In this document: in pieces, positions 1-5,722 of the stretch
How the letters are laid out: each line of letters starts with the position of its first letter
How positions within the stretch are numbered: the first letter of the stretch is position 1
Origin: Leptospiraceae bacterium
GTDB taxonomy: Bacteria > Spirochaetota > Leptospiria > Leptospirales > Leptonemataceae
NCBI GenBank assembly: GCA_020440935.1
Contig: JAGRNC010000089.1
Coordinates: 2,757 to 8,899 of the forward strand
Reading direction: 5' to 3'
Length of the DNA stretch: 6,143 nucleotides
Translations under genes and position numbers: made by a program
The notes under the pieces: generated by a model
What the model saw: the letters and a program-made list of their open reading frames with translations, nothing else
The model's database searches: none
What the model was told of the DNA's origin: nothing

Positions 1-1169
1 AGGTCCACGGGGATGACGCCCCGGTCCTGTCCTTCTGATCTGCCATATCGATTCTGGACGGTGGTATATCCGGGAATCACTTCGGTGCTGCGAAGTAGGG
101 ATTGAAACCAGTTGATCCGTTCTACTGGATGTCCGGGCTGCCAGATCTCGTACCCCTCGAGCAAGGGTTCCTCTGATTCGATGGTTTCTGCCACCGGAAA
201 CGGTATGAGATGAGGTCGGGCACGTTCGGTGTAATAACGAATGGCCGCCTCCTCGGGACTGATCCGAATGCCCATGCTCTCCAGTATTGCATGGTATTCG
301 TTGGGGAGTCGCGTCTGTCCGCCGGAATTTCCGGCGCTTTCTTCGGACGGCTGCGAAGGCGGAACCCATTTACCGGTCTCGTCAAACTCCGGATAGATGC
401 ACTCTTCGTCTTCGCCGGCATCCATGGCCGTGAGTCCGTCCGGAAGCATTCCGTCAGGAAATTGGCCTTCCGAATCGGCCCAGGGCACCATTTGATCTCT
501 GGATTTCGCGGAGCCCGATTTTTGCAGATAATAATAACAAATGGAGGCAAACATTCCGCTGCCGCGCACTACCTCATTGGCAAGAGAACGAATCAGCTGC
601 GCCGCCACAGCTGCATCGGCTTCCATTTCCTCGGAAATATTATCCGTTCCCAGATTCCCCGCCGGAAGACCCCAGAGCAATTCGTACGTTCGCATGTAAA
701 GATCCCAGAGTGGATCAGTGGGCCCTCCTTTCATTGCGCGATAGATGGCATCAATCCGCAACCCTCGCGTCTTCAACCGATGGTTAATCATCAAATCGGT
801 GTACATATTCAGAATAATGCCGGCTTCGGCTGCGTATTCGCGCAGCGCCCGACGCATTCGCGCCATACATCGAGCTGCCTCATTTAAATCGCCAGGCGCA
901 TATACATGATGCCCGATTTCATGCGCGAAGATTTCCTCTGCATAATCCTGTAGCGCCCATCGCTCAACGGCGCTACAGCCTACCACCACCTGCTTTGCCT
1001 GAAGATCAATATAAGCGAGTGGCGTTCCGCTCTGCTTATCGGATGCCGAATCAATGATAAACCGGGGCTCCTTTAATTTGATGTATCGGCCCCACCGATT
1101 GAGCGCTGACTGCCAGCTACCCATCCATTGAGACGGCCAATCGGGTATGGATACGCTGGAATCAGGCAT
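1..1169 (-). CDS. Metallopeptidase-like protein with HEIGHH motif, probable VWA partner of MoxR ATPase (3' end off window)
   Basis: This frame is open for 389 codons from an ATG at 1169 to the left edge, so the C-terminus is missing. Residues 83-88 read HEIGHH, the HExxH zinc-binding and catalytic signature, preceded by an acidic helix (DYAEEIFA). About 35 residues later NMYTDLMINHRL (121-132) resembles the second conserved block of DUF2201-type metallopeptidase domains (pattern like 'AaDyaIN'); D125 is a candidate third metal ligand. Residues about 215-290 are acidic and rich in Pro, Gly and Ser, probably a flexible linker. A conserved-looking block follows (RYYTERARPHLIPFPV at 311-326, then VIPGYTTVQNRYG). 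The visible part ends at VIPVD, where I would expect the first strand and MIDAS motif (DxSxS) of a VWA domain just beyond the window; that is inference. The start overlaps the upstream stop by 8 bp (ATGCCTGA), suggesting translational coupling. It has no signal peptide, so it is probably cytoplasmic. The peptidase motif is certain; proteolytic activity is not. Confidence 0.85.
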   Translation of the reverse strand, partial: MPDSSVSIPDWPSQWMGSWQSALNRWGRYIKLKEPRFIIDSASDKQSGTPLAYIDLQAKQVVVGCSAVERWALQDYAEEIFAHEIGHHVYAPGDLNEAARCMARMRRALREYAAEAGIILNMYTDLMINHRLKTRGLRIDAIYRAMKGGPTDPLWDLYMRTYELLWGLPAGNLGTDNISEEMEADAAVAAQLIRSLANEVVRGSGMFASICYYYLQKSGSAKSRDQMVPWADSEGQFPDGMLPDGLTAMDAGEDEECIYPEFDETGKWVPPSQPSEESAGNSGGQTRLPNEYHAILESMGIRISPEEAAIRYYTERARPHLIPFPVAETIESEEPLLEGYEIWQPGHPVERINWFQSLLRSTEVIPGYTTVQNRYGRSEGQDRGVIPVD

Positions 1170-2160
1170 GGGAATATCCAGGAAGCAACCATATGTAATG
1201 GCTTTCCGCGCTCGTCGCCACCAGGGCTCCGTTCCAGAGTACGGCCCCCGACACTTCGCGAGGGACGGTAGTCATGGATTGCTTGATTGCAGCCAGAGCA
1301 ACGCTCTGCTGCACGACGGAAAGAGGATCGGACTGTTCCGCCCCGGGTTTCGCAGGTTGAATGGAACTACCGAATCGATCTGCAAATACCAGAAAGTGCC
1401 GATTGCTATCGAAAACCAGAAGACCGCCGCCGGGCTCCGAGCCGGCCATTACGATTTGAGGCGGCCGCGCAAAGGGAAAACCAAAGCCACGAAACCCTCC
1501 GAGCAGGAGAGGCATCTTTTTCTCCTGCCCGGCCCAGGGATTTTTTTGCATCGATTCCAGCCACCGCGAAAATGATGTGGTGTCATTCACGCGCGGAAAC
1601 AATGCGGCCACCTCCGGCTCGGAAAGCTCCGAAAACACGGCAAGAGCGCTGCTCCGTAGATGGGCCATGCCGGCAAGCCAGGATAGCCCCGCAATAATTC
1701 GATAAAATCGCGCAAGCTGCGGGCCATCGGCGGATACTTCCCTGTCCAGGAACCGTAACCTCTTTAGTAGCTCCAACCATCGCCAGGGCTGGATACCTTC
1801 TGCACGAAGCGAATGAAATGCGTTTAACATGCGCCCCAGAAAGCCAAAACCCAAAGTGCTGGTAAGCGCCGGGAAAGCGGCCATGCACTCCTCCAGAAAG
1901 CTAGCGCAATCTTCACCGGAGTCATCTTCGCTCCAGTTTCTGGTGGCATGTACTTGAAGCAACAGTTCGTAGATGCCGTCGAGGGCGATAGAATGGGAGG
2001 CGCTAGAAGACTGCGCGGACTTCAGGTAGGAGTCGGCCAGCCGTCGATAACTGGCCAGAAATGCCTCGGCATCCATGGATCGGTTGGACAACCAGCGCAG
2101 ACGAAAACGCTGATTCAGATTTTCTCGCCGCTCCTGCAGAAAATCCTGTAATACGTTCAT
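1162..2160 (-). CDS. Unrecognised 332-aa protein encoded between MoxR ATPase and metallopeptidase
   Basis: I do not recognise a named family. The ATG at 2160 is preferred because it forms an ATGA overlap with the ATPase stop and has AGGGA just upstream. An in-frame ATG at 2175 would add five residues but lacks a ribosome binding site. Residues 1-50 are strongly helical and charged (RRENLNQRFRLRWL), and helices seem to continue to about 210, with Trp- and Leu-rich stretches (PWRWLELLKRLRFL, 125-138). The last 120 residues look beta-rich, with a motif-like GGFRGFGFPFARPPQIV (221-237), then alternating hydrophobic strands (LLVFDSNRHFLVFADRFGSS, 247-266) and a terminal SGAVLWNGALVATSAESHYI (304-323). 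There is no signal peptide, membrane segment, nucleotide-binding loop or metal motif. Overlaps with both neighbours imply it is a dedicated subunit or adaptor of the ATPase/metallopeptidase machine; that role is inferred from position alone. Confidence 0.85.
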   Translation of the reverse strand: MNVLQDFLQERRENLNQRFRLRWLSNRSMDAEAFLASYRRLADSYLKSAQSSSASHSIALDGIYELLLQVHATRNWSEDDSGEDCASFLEECMAAFPALTSTLGFGFLGRMLNAFHSLRAEGIQPWRWLELLKRLRFLDREVSADGPQLARFYRIIAGLSWLAGMAHLRSSALAVFSELSEPEVAALFPRVNDTTSFSRWLESMQKNPWAGQEKKMPLLLGGFRGFGFPFARPPQIVMAGSEPGGGLLVFDSNRHFLVFADRFGSSIQPAKPGAEQSDPLSVVQQSVALAAIKQSMTTVPREVSGAVLWNGALVATSAESHYIWLLPGYSHA

Positions 2161-3755
2161 TTTCCCTGCGACCATTGCAGCCAGATCAAATAGTTTGTAT
2201 ATCTCTGATGCAGATACTTCAGCTTGAGCAGGTCATCAAAAAGATGCCCATATACTTTTCTGGATTCTACCATCTTGCCAATGGCGCTTTCGATGTTTGC
2301 CAGACGCTTTCGCGTCTCCTTTTCGCTGAGTCCGTCCAGTCCTTTCTCGAATTCGGCAGATAGTTCGCCTACAATGTCTTCGGCGCCAAGGCCAATGCGA
2401 TCAAATTCGCTGGAGGATAGATCGAATAATGCACGGATCCAGCCCACGCGATCCACTCGATAAACGCTGTTATGACCCTGTTCAAAGAATGGCGAATCAG
2501 AGTACTGGGCCAGTTTATCGTGCAATACAAACGGGAGCATCTGTCGAAAATCCTCAAAGCTGACTTCCTTTTCTCCTCGAAAATAGGTAATGGCCTTTGC
2601 AAAGATTAGACATGTCATGATTGCGCGCACCGATAGTCCATTTCTGGTCTGGCTACCCAGATCCTTTACTTGATCGGTGCCTGTGGCTTCGCCCATAAGA
2701 TGTCCCAGATCAAGGCCAGAGAGCTTCACATTGTCCTTTGTCTTGTATTCCAGTTGTTCGGCGGCAGATTCAAAGAATTCGAAATGCGAAGCAAAGAACT
2801 CGATCCGTCGCATTAAATCGTCGGAAATGGGGATCTGCACAATTTCCCGATTGATTTGATCCAGTTCCTGCTCGGTAAATATGATAGATTCGGGAACCAT
2901 CTTTTCTGGCGATATCCCGGCTTCGATGCGCATCAATAGATCGCGAATGAATCGAGTATTAAAATGCAGAGCATGCACAACAACGTCGATGCGATCTTGC
3001 AGAGCTTCGATCACCTGATAGGTGCCTCCGCCAGCATCGTCGTTTGCCGTTAAATACCAGGCCGCCTCGGGACATTCGTAGATCTGGTCCAGAACTTCGG
3101 CGTAGTTATCGGCAAGGACAGTTAGCAAGGCGGACTGAGTTCGCGTGGGAATACGGTTGTATTCGTCTATGATCTTTACGCGCATTCCCAGCCATCGACG
3201 CCAGGAAATGCGCACTTCCTCCATCGATCCTGCTTTCATCAAATCGGAGGGAATCGGATTTCCCAGAAGATCGGTAACTGTCATTTCTGGCTGCCCGTGT
3301 TGAATGGACCGACGTATTTCGGTAAGCGAGTAACCGGCCAGCACACCCATCAGTATAGCGCTTGCGGTTTTCCCGCGACCGGGCCCCCCGACGAAAAGGC
3401 AGCGGCGTCGCACAGCGAGGGTCAGTAATGGCAGTAAAACAAAGCTCGAATAGCTCTGCGCCGTGGGCAGAGTAAAATTCGTTTTCTGGTCTCCGATCTG
3501 AAATGTGGTCGGAGGAACTTCGTTGTATTCGATGTCGTAAAAAGGAGAAATGATGGCATTGTTAACAATCCAGAAGTACGCCTGACGCAATTTGTCGTCG
3601 AGGCCGCTGGCTGCTGTATCGGCAGAGTTGTCCACGGCGGCCGGCCCTTCGAATAATCGAGCCACATCAAAAGACGTGGAAGCCGACTCCTTGGGCGGAC
3701 GCGTGGGCGATGACGATACCTTCTGAAACTCTTTCTTATTAGATTTGTCGGCCAT
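2157..3755 (-). CDS. MoxR-type AAA+ ATPase
   Basis: A 532-residue AAA+ ATPase. Walker A is GGPGRGKT at 123-130, Walker B is VKIIDEYNRIP at 193-203 (matching the MoxR 'DEiNRap' form, with ALLTVLADNYAEV after it), sensor 1 lies in WYLTANDDAGGGTYQ (233-246), and the arginine-finger region is ALQDRIDVV (251-259). The lid has GLSVRAIMTCLIFAKAI (373-389, candidate sensor-2 R377) followed by FEDFRQMLPFVLHDKL, as in MoxR lids. MoxR proteins use ATP to remodel partners, usually VWA-domain proteins, in the cytoplasm. This one is longer than the usual 300-350 residues: the first 50 are Ser/Lys-rich and probably disordered, and about 110 residues after the lid are helical and charged, perhaps for docking partners. 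Its stop overlaps the next start (ATGA). The start is uncertain: MADKSNKK at 3755 is preferred on protein character, but a TTG at 3794 would add 13 residues, and neither has a good ribosome binding site. Confidence 0.93.
   Translation of the reverse strand: MADKSNKKEFQKVSSSPTRPPKESASTSFDVARLFEGPAAVDNSADTAASGLDDKLRQAYFWIVNNAIISPFYDIEYNEVPPTTFQIGDQKTNFTLPTAQSYSSFVLLPLLTLAVRRRCLFVGGPGRGKTASAILMGVLAGYSLTEIRRSIQHGQPEMTVTDLLGNPIPSDLMKAGSMEEVRISWRRWLGMRVKIIDEYNRIPTRTQSALLTVLADNYAEVLDQIYECPEAAWYLTANDDAGGGTYQVIEALQDRIDVVVHALHFNTRFIRDLLMRIEAGISPEKMVPESIIFTEQELDQINREIVQIPISDDLMRRIEFFASHFEFFESAAEQLEYKTKDNVKLSGLDLGHLMGEATGTDQVKDLGSQTRNGLSVRAIMTCLIFAKAITYFRGEKEVSFEDFRQMLPFVLHDKLAQYSDSPFFEQGHNSVYRVDRVGWIRALFDLSSSEFDRIGLGAEDIVGELSAEFEKGLDGLSEKETRKRLANIESAIGKMVESRKVYGHLFDDLLKLKYLHQRYTNYLIWLQWSQGK
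2161..2167 (-). promoter_or_regulatory. Shine-Dalgarno-like AGGGAAA deciding the start of the unrecognised gene
   Basis: On the minus strand AGGGAAA directly precedes the ATG at 2160. The spacing is short (two bases after AGGGA, four after AGG) but it is purine-rich and sits within the last codons of the ATPase gene. With the ATGA stop/start overlap it favours ATG 2160 over ATG 2175 and fits re-initiation by ribosomes finishing the ATPase. Confidence 0.5.
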
Positions 3756-3821
3756 AAGCAGACTGAAACTGCGGCCTTCAAATCGTCCGGTCAAGGCAGA
3801 AAATGCCCCGCCCTGCGCGGA
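3756..3821 (-). other. Short gap between the NamZ and ATPase genes
   Basis: These are 66 bp between the NamZ stop (TGA at 3824-3822) and the preferred ATPase start. A small CCGC/GCGG stem with a 5-nt loop lies just after the stop and is followed by GGGGCATTTT, too weak to call a terminator. TTGACC at 3794-3789 resembles a -35 box, but I find no -10 match 16-18 bases later. If the ATPase starts at the TTG at 3794 the gap shrinks to 27 bp. Read-through from the muramidase gene is therefore plausible, and no separate promoter for the cassette can be supported. Confidence 0.4.
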
Positions 3822-5183
3822 TCAGTCCTGGTATAACCTCAGATCTTTGGTCAGCTCTTCGAACTGAATGCCATCCTGTACATAGGTTCGATGGAAATCG
3901 CTGAACGATTGGCCCTCGAGAACTGCCTCTCGGTACCCGGAGTCGCCCCAGAGGTAGTCGGTAAAGTAGTGAGCCCCGCGGCGCTGGAACTGGAACTGCC
4001 AGTGTAATCGATGAAGTATTTTCATATATTCGAAACCAGTGCGAATGGGATCGAACTCATAGGAGCGTGGAATGATCTGAATTCCACGGCAGGTCTGCCC
4101 TCGGTACAGCGATGCAGTGGGAGTGAACACGGCCCGGGCAAAACTTACCCCGGGCAGATTCAGTTTTCGCAGCTCCTGCAGAACGGCGTCGGCATCCATC
4201 CAGGGCGCCCCGGAATAAACAAAGGGACGGGTGGTCCCTCGGCCCAGGCTTACATTGGTGCCCTCAAAGAATACAACACCCGCATAGACCAGAGCGGTTT
4301 CCAGGTCCGGAATATTCGGAGACGGATTGATCCAGGCCCTCTGCAATGCAATGTCTGCATCCTCGCGCTCGTAGTTCTTCACTTCTAGAATCGATAACCG
4401 AAGGTTTCTGTACCTGGACTGAGCCATGTACAGCGCGTATTCGCCCATGGTCATGCTGTACAGATAGGGAACCGGAGCCAGACTAACAAAGCTTTCATAC
4501 CCGCTACGCAAGTAAGGTCCCGTAGCTTTCCAGAACCCATACGGATGCGGTCGGTCCAGAATTACGATTTCGATATTACTGGCTTCTGCCGCCTCCATCA
4601 AATAGGTCAGCGTGGAGATGTAGGTATAGCAACGCACCGGAAGGTTCTGTATATCTACGACAATCATGTCCAGGCCTTCCAGCTGATCGGCCCGCGGCTT
4701 TCGCGTAGTCGAGTAAAGACTTAACAAAGGAATGCCGTATCGCCCCTCGGTGCGAATGCCACCGGGTAAAAATTGGTCTTCATGGCTATACAGTCCATGC
4801 TCGGGTTCCAGAATTAAGGAAGGTCGTACACCAGCCTGCATCAATAAATCCAGATCCGGGATAAGGTTTCTATTCAATCCGGTAGCATTGGTGAGCAGCG
4901 CAAACGATTTGTTGCGCAACAATCGGAAATCATCTATTTCAAGAATATCCAGGCCCGAAAGCACACGACCCTGCCGACGGATGGGCAGTAAATCTGACTC
5001 CTCCTCGGGCTCGGGCACATCCGAATCAGATAAGGTAAATAGTCGAATCCTTACCCCGTCTCTATGCTGAATGTCAAGAATGGAATGCTCAAGTCCTGGA
5101 TACAACGGACCGGTGGAGCAAGACCCGTAGCAAGAGGTGATGACCGCAGCCAGCAATAGGATATAGGATGAATACCTTCTCAT
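3822..5183 (-). CDS. namZ: Exo-beta-N-acetylmuramidase, NamZ/DUF1343 (GH171) family, predicted lipoprotein
   Basis: This 453-residue protein matches the DUF1343/NamZ family along most of its length. NamZ enzymes remove N-acetylmuramic acid from the non-reducing ends of peptidoglycan glycans during wall turnover and MurNAc recovery. Family landmarks are GLDILEIDDFRLLRNKSFAL (77-96), LLTNATGL (96-103), LEPEHGLYSHE (125-135), VDIQNLPVRCYTYISTL (176-192), VILDRPHP (207-214), NPSPNIP (286-292) and FEGTNVSLGRGTTRPF (306-321). The N-terminus from the ATG at 5183 is MRRYSSYILLLAAVITSC: two arginines, a hydrophobic core and a lipobox-like ITSC with Cys18 as the lipidation site. It should therefore be exported and membrane-anchored. 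Residues 30-75 form an acidic linker before the catalytic region. A TTG at 5279 would bury this signal behind 32 residues, so I reject it. No convincing ribosome binding site precedes the ATG. The family assignment is secure; activity is inferred from it. Confidence 0.93.
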   Translation of the reverse strand: MRRYSSYILLLAAVITSCYGSCSTGPLYPGLEHSILDIQHRDGVRIRLFTLSDSDVPEPEEESDLLPIRRQGRVLSGLDILEIDDFRLLRNKSFALLTNATGLNRNLIPDLDLLMQAGVRPSLILEPEHGLYSHEDQFLPGGIRTEGRYGIPLLSLYSTTRKPRADQLEGLDMIVVDIQNLPVRCYTYISTLTYLMEAAEASNIEIVILDRPHPYGFWKATGPYLRSGYESFVSLAPVPYLYSMTMGEYALYMAQSRYRNLRLSILEVKNYEREDADIALQRAWINPSPNIPDLETALVYAGVVFFEGTNVSLGRGTTRPFVYSGAPWMDADAVLQELRKLNLPGVSFARAVFTPTASLYRGQTCRGIQIIPRSYEFDPIRTGFEYMKILHRLHWQFQFQRRGAHYFTDYLWGDSGYREAVLEGQSFSDFHRTYVQDGIQFEELTKDLRLYQD

Positions 5184-5306
5184 GATCGGGTTATGGGTAG
5201 TACTATTGTCGGTTAGGCCGGGGTCCAATCCGAGAGGATCAACACAGAGAAAAGCACACAACAGAAAGATGCTTGACAAAAAGGCAGTATCGCTTAATTA
5301 AGTGCC
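5184..5306. promoter_or_regulatory. Divergent promoter region between NamZ and thioesterase genes
   Basis: These 123 bp must hold promoters for both genes. On the plus strand a perfect TTGACA (5273-5278) is a candidate -35. The bases 14-17 later are AT-rich (CTTAATTAA, 5293-5301), but the best -10 is only CTTAAT, 4 of 6 with a short spacer. A start from it would fall at or beside the ATG, giving a leaderless or nearly leaderless thioesterase mRNA. This agrees with the absence of a Shine-Dalgarno sequence there. On the minus strand TTGGAC (5228-5223) and TAGTAC (5205-5200), 17 bp apart, are a poor match. The region is certain; the exact boxes are tentative. Confidence 0.45.
5293..5302. repeat. 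10-bp perfect palindrome CTTAATTAAG beside the thioesterase start
   Basis: CTTAATTAAG is a perfect 10-bp palindrome ending four bases before the thioesterase ATG, where a -10 box or transcription start would lie. It could be a dimeric repressor site for one or both divergent genes. It also contains the in-frame TAA (5295-5297) that limits the thioesterase start. A palindrome this short can occur by chance. Confidence 0.4.
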
Positions 5307-5711
5307 ATGTCCGGTCGTAATGGGAACCTAAGTTTTGGCTCTGGGACCGATAATCCGGACGGCCTTCAGCTCAAGCTTACATTTGATGAAGATACAAAGA
5401 CCGTTTACGGCGAGTATCGTTGCCCCGAAAAATTCGTGGGCGAGCCCGATCAAGTGCATCCAGGTGTTCTTTCTGTAATACTGGATGAAACAATGGCGCG
5501 TATCAACGATGCCATGAACTTCGATACCGTTACCGGCGAGCTAACCATCCGCTACCTGCAACCCGCAAAAGTGGGCGAAAACCTTTATCTGCGTGGCTGG
5601 TTTGTGAAAAAGAACCGTCGAGTGGTAGAGAACCGCGCTGAAATCGAGAATGAAATCGGTAAGATTGTAGCGCGGGGCAAAGGCAAGTATATAGAAAGAG
5701 AAGAAGAGTAA
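5307..5711 (+). CDS. PaaI-like hotdog-fold acyl-CoA thioesterase
   Basis: The 134-residue length is typical for a single-hotdog PaaI/YbdB-type thioesterase, which hydrolyses acyl-CoA esters in the cytoplasm, usually as a tetramer. The diagnostic segment is HPGVLSVILDETMA (51-64), matching the family pattern HGGxxxxLxDxxxa with the first G replaced by P; D60 or E61 is the candidate catalytic acid at the hotdog helix. TVTGELTIRYLQPAKVGENLYLRGW (74-98) and RRVVENRAEIENEIGKIVARGKGKYI (104-129) are the expected central strands. The substrate cannot be predicted. The start is well bounded: an in-frame TAA lies at 5295-5297 and no other ATG, GTG or TTG falls between it and 5307. No ribosome binding site is evident, only TAAG. 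The gene is divergent from namZ and its stop abuts the stop of the convergent deaminase-like gene. Confidence 0.88.
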   Translation: MSGRNGNLSFGSGTDNPDGLQLKLTFDEDTKTVYGEYRCPEKFVGEPDQVHPGVLSVILDETMARINDAMNFDTVTGELTIRYLQPAKVGENLYLRGWFVKKNRRVVENRAEIENEIGKIVARGKGKYIEREEE

Positions 5712-5722
5712 TTATTCTCTTC
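5703..5722. other. Inverted repeat spanning the abutting convergent stop codons
   Basis: GAAGAG (5703-5708) and CTCTTC (5717-5722) are 6-bp inverted arms around TAATTATT, which contains both stop codons. It is placed where a bidirectional terminator would be needed, but the stem is short and AT-rich and no T-run follows on either strand. Purine-rich Glu/Arg codons (REEE) on one strand could produce it by chance. Confidence 0.2.

Noticed and set aside
122..550. A 142-codon minus-strand frame inside the same region.
   Set aside because: It is in a different frame from the metallopeptidase gene, is Pro/Arg-rich and has no recognisable motif, as expected of an out-of-frame shadow.
210..887. A 225-codon open frame on the plus strand.
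   Set aside because: It lies opposite the minus-strand metallopeptidase frame, which has HEIGHH, fits the operon and overlaps its neighbour correctly. The plus-strand translation shows low-complexity Arg/His-rich sequence without motifs.
1147..1697. Overlapping plus-strand open frames opposite the unrecognised gene.
   Set aside because: Their translations are Arg/Pro/Gln-rich and motif-free, and they oppose a frame fixed at both ends by overlaps with its neighbours.
2161..2175. An ATG at 2175 as start of the unrecognised gene.
   Set aside because: It has no Shine-Dalgarno sequence, while ATG 2160 has AGGGA upstream and the typical ATGA overlap.
3756..3794. A TTG start at 3794 giving a 13-residue N-terminal extension of the ATPase.
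   Set aside because: There is no ribosome binding site, and the extension ends in a natural-looking MADKSNKK start. It is not excluded, only less likely.
4011..4388. Plus-strand 125-codon open frame opposite namZ.
   Set aside because: The opposite strand encodes conserved NamZ motifs across the whole stretch; the plus frame shows no family features.
5184..5279. A TTG start at 5279 extending the NamZ protein by 32 residues.
   Set aside because: It would place the lipoprotein signal peptide internally and would consume most of the promoter region.
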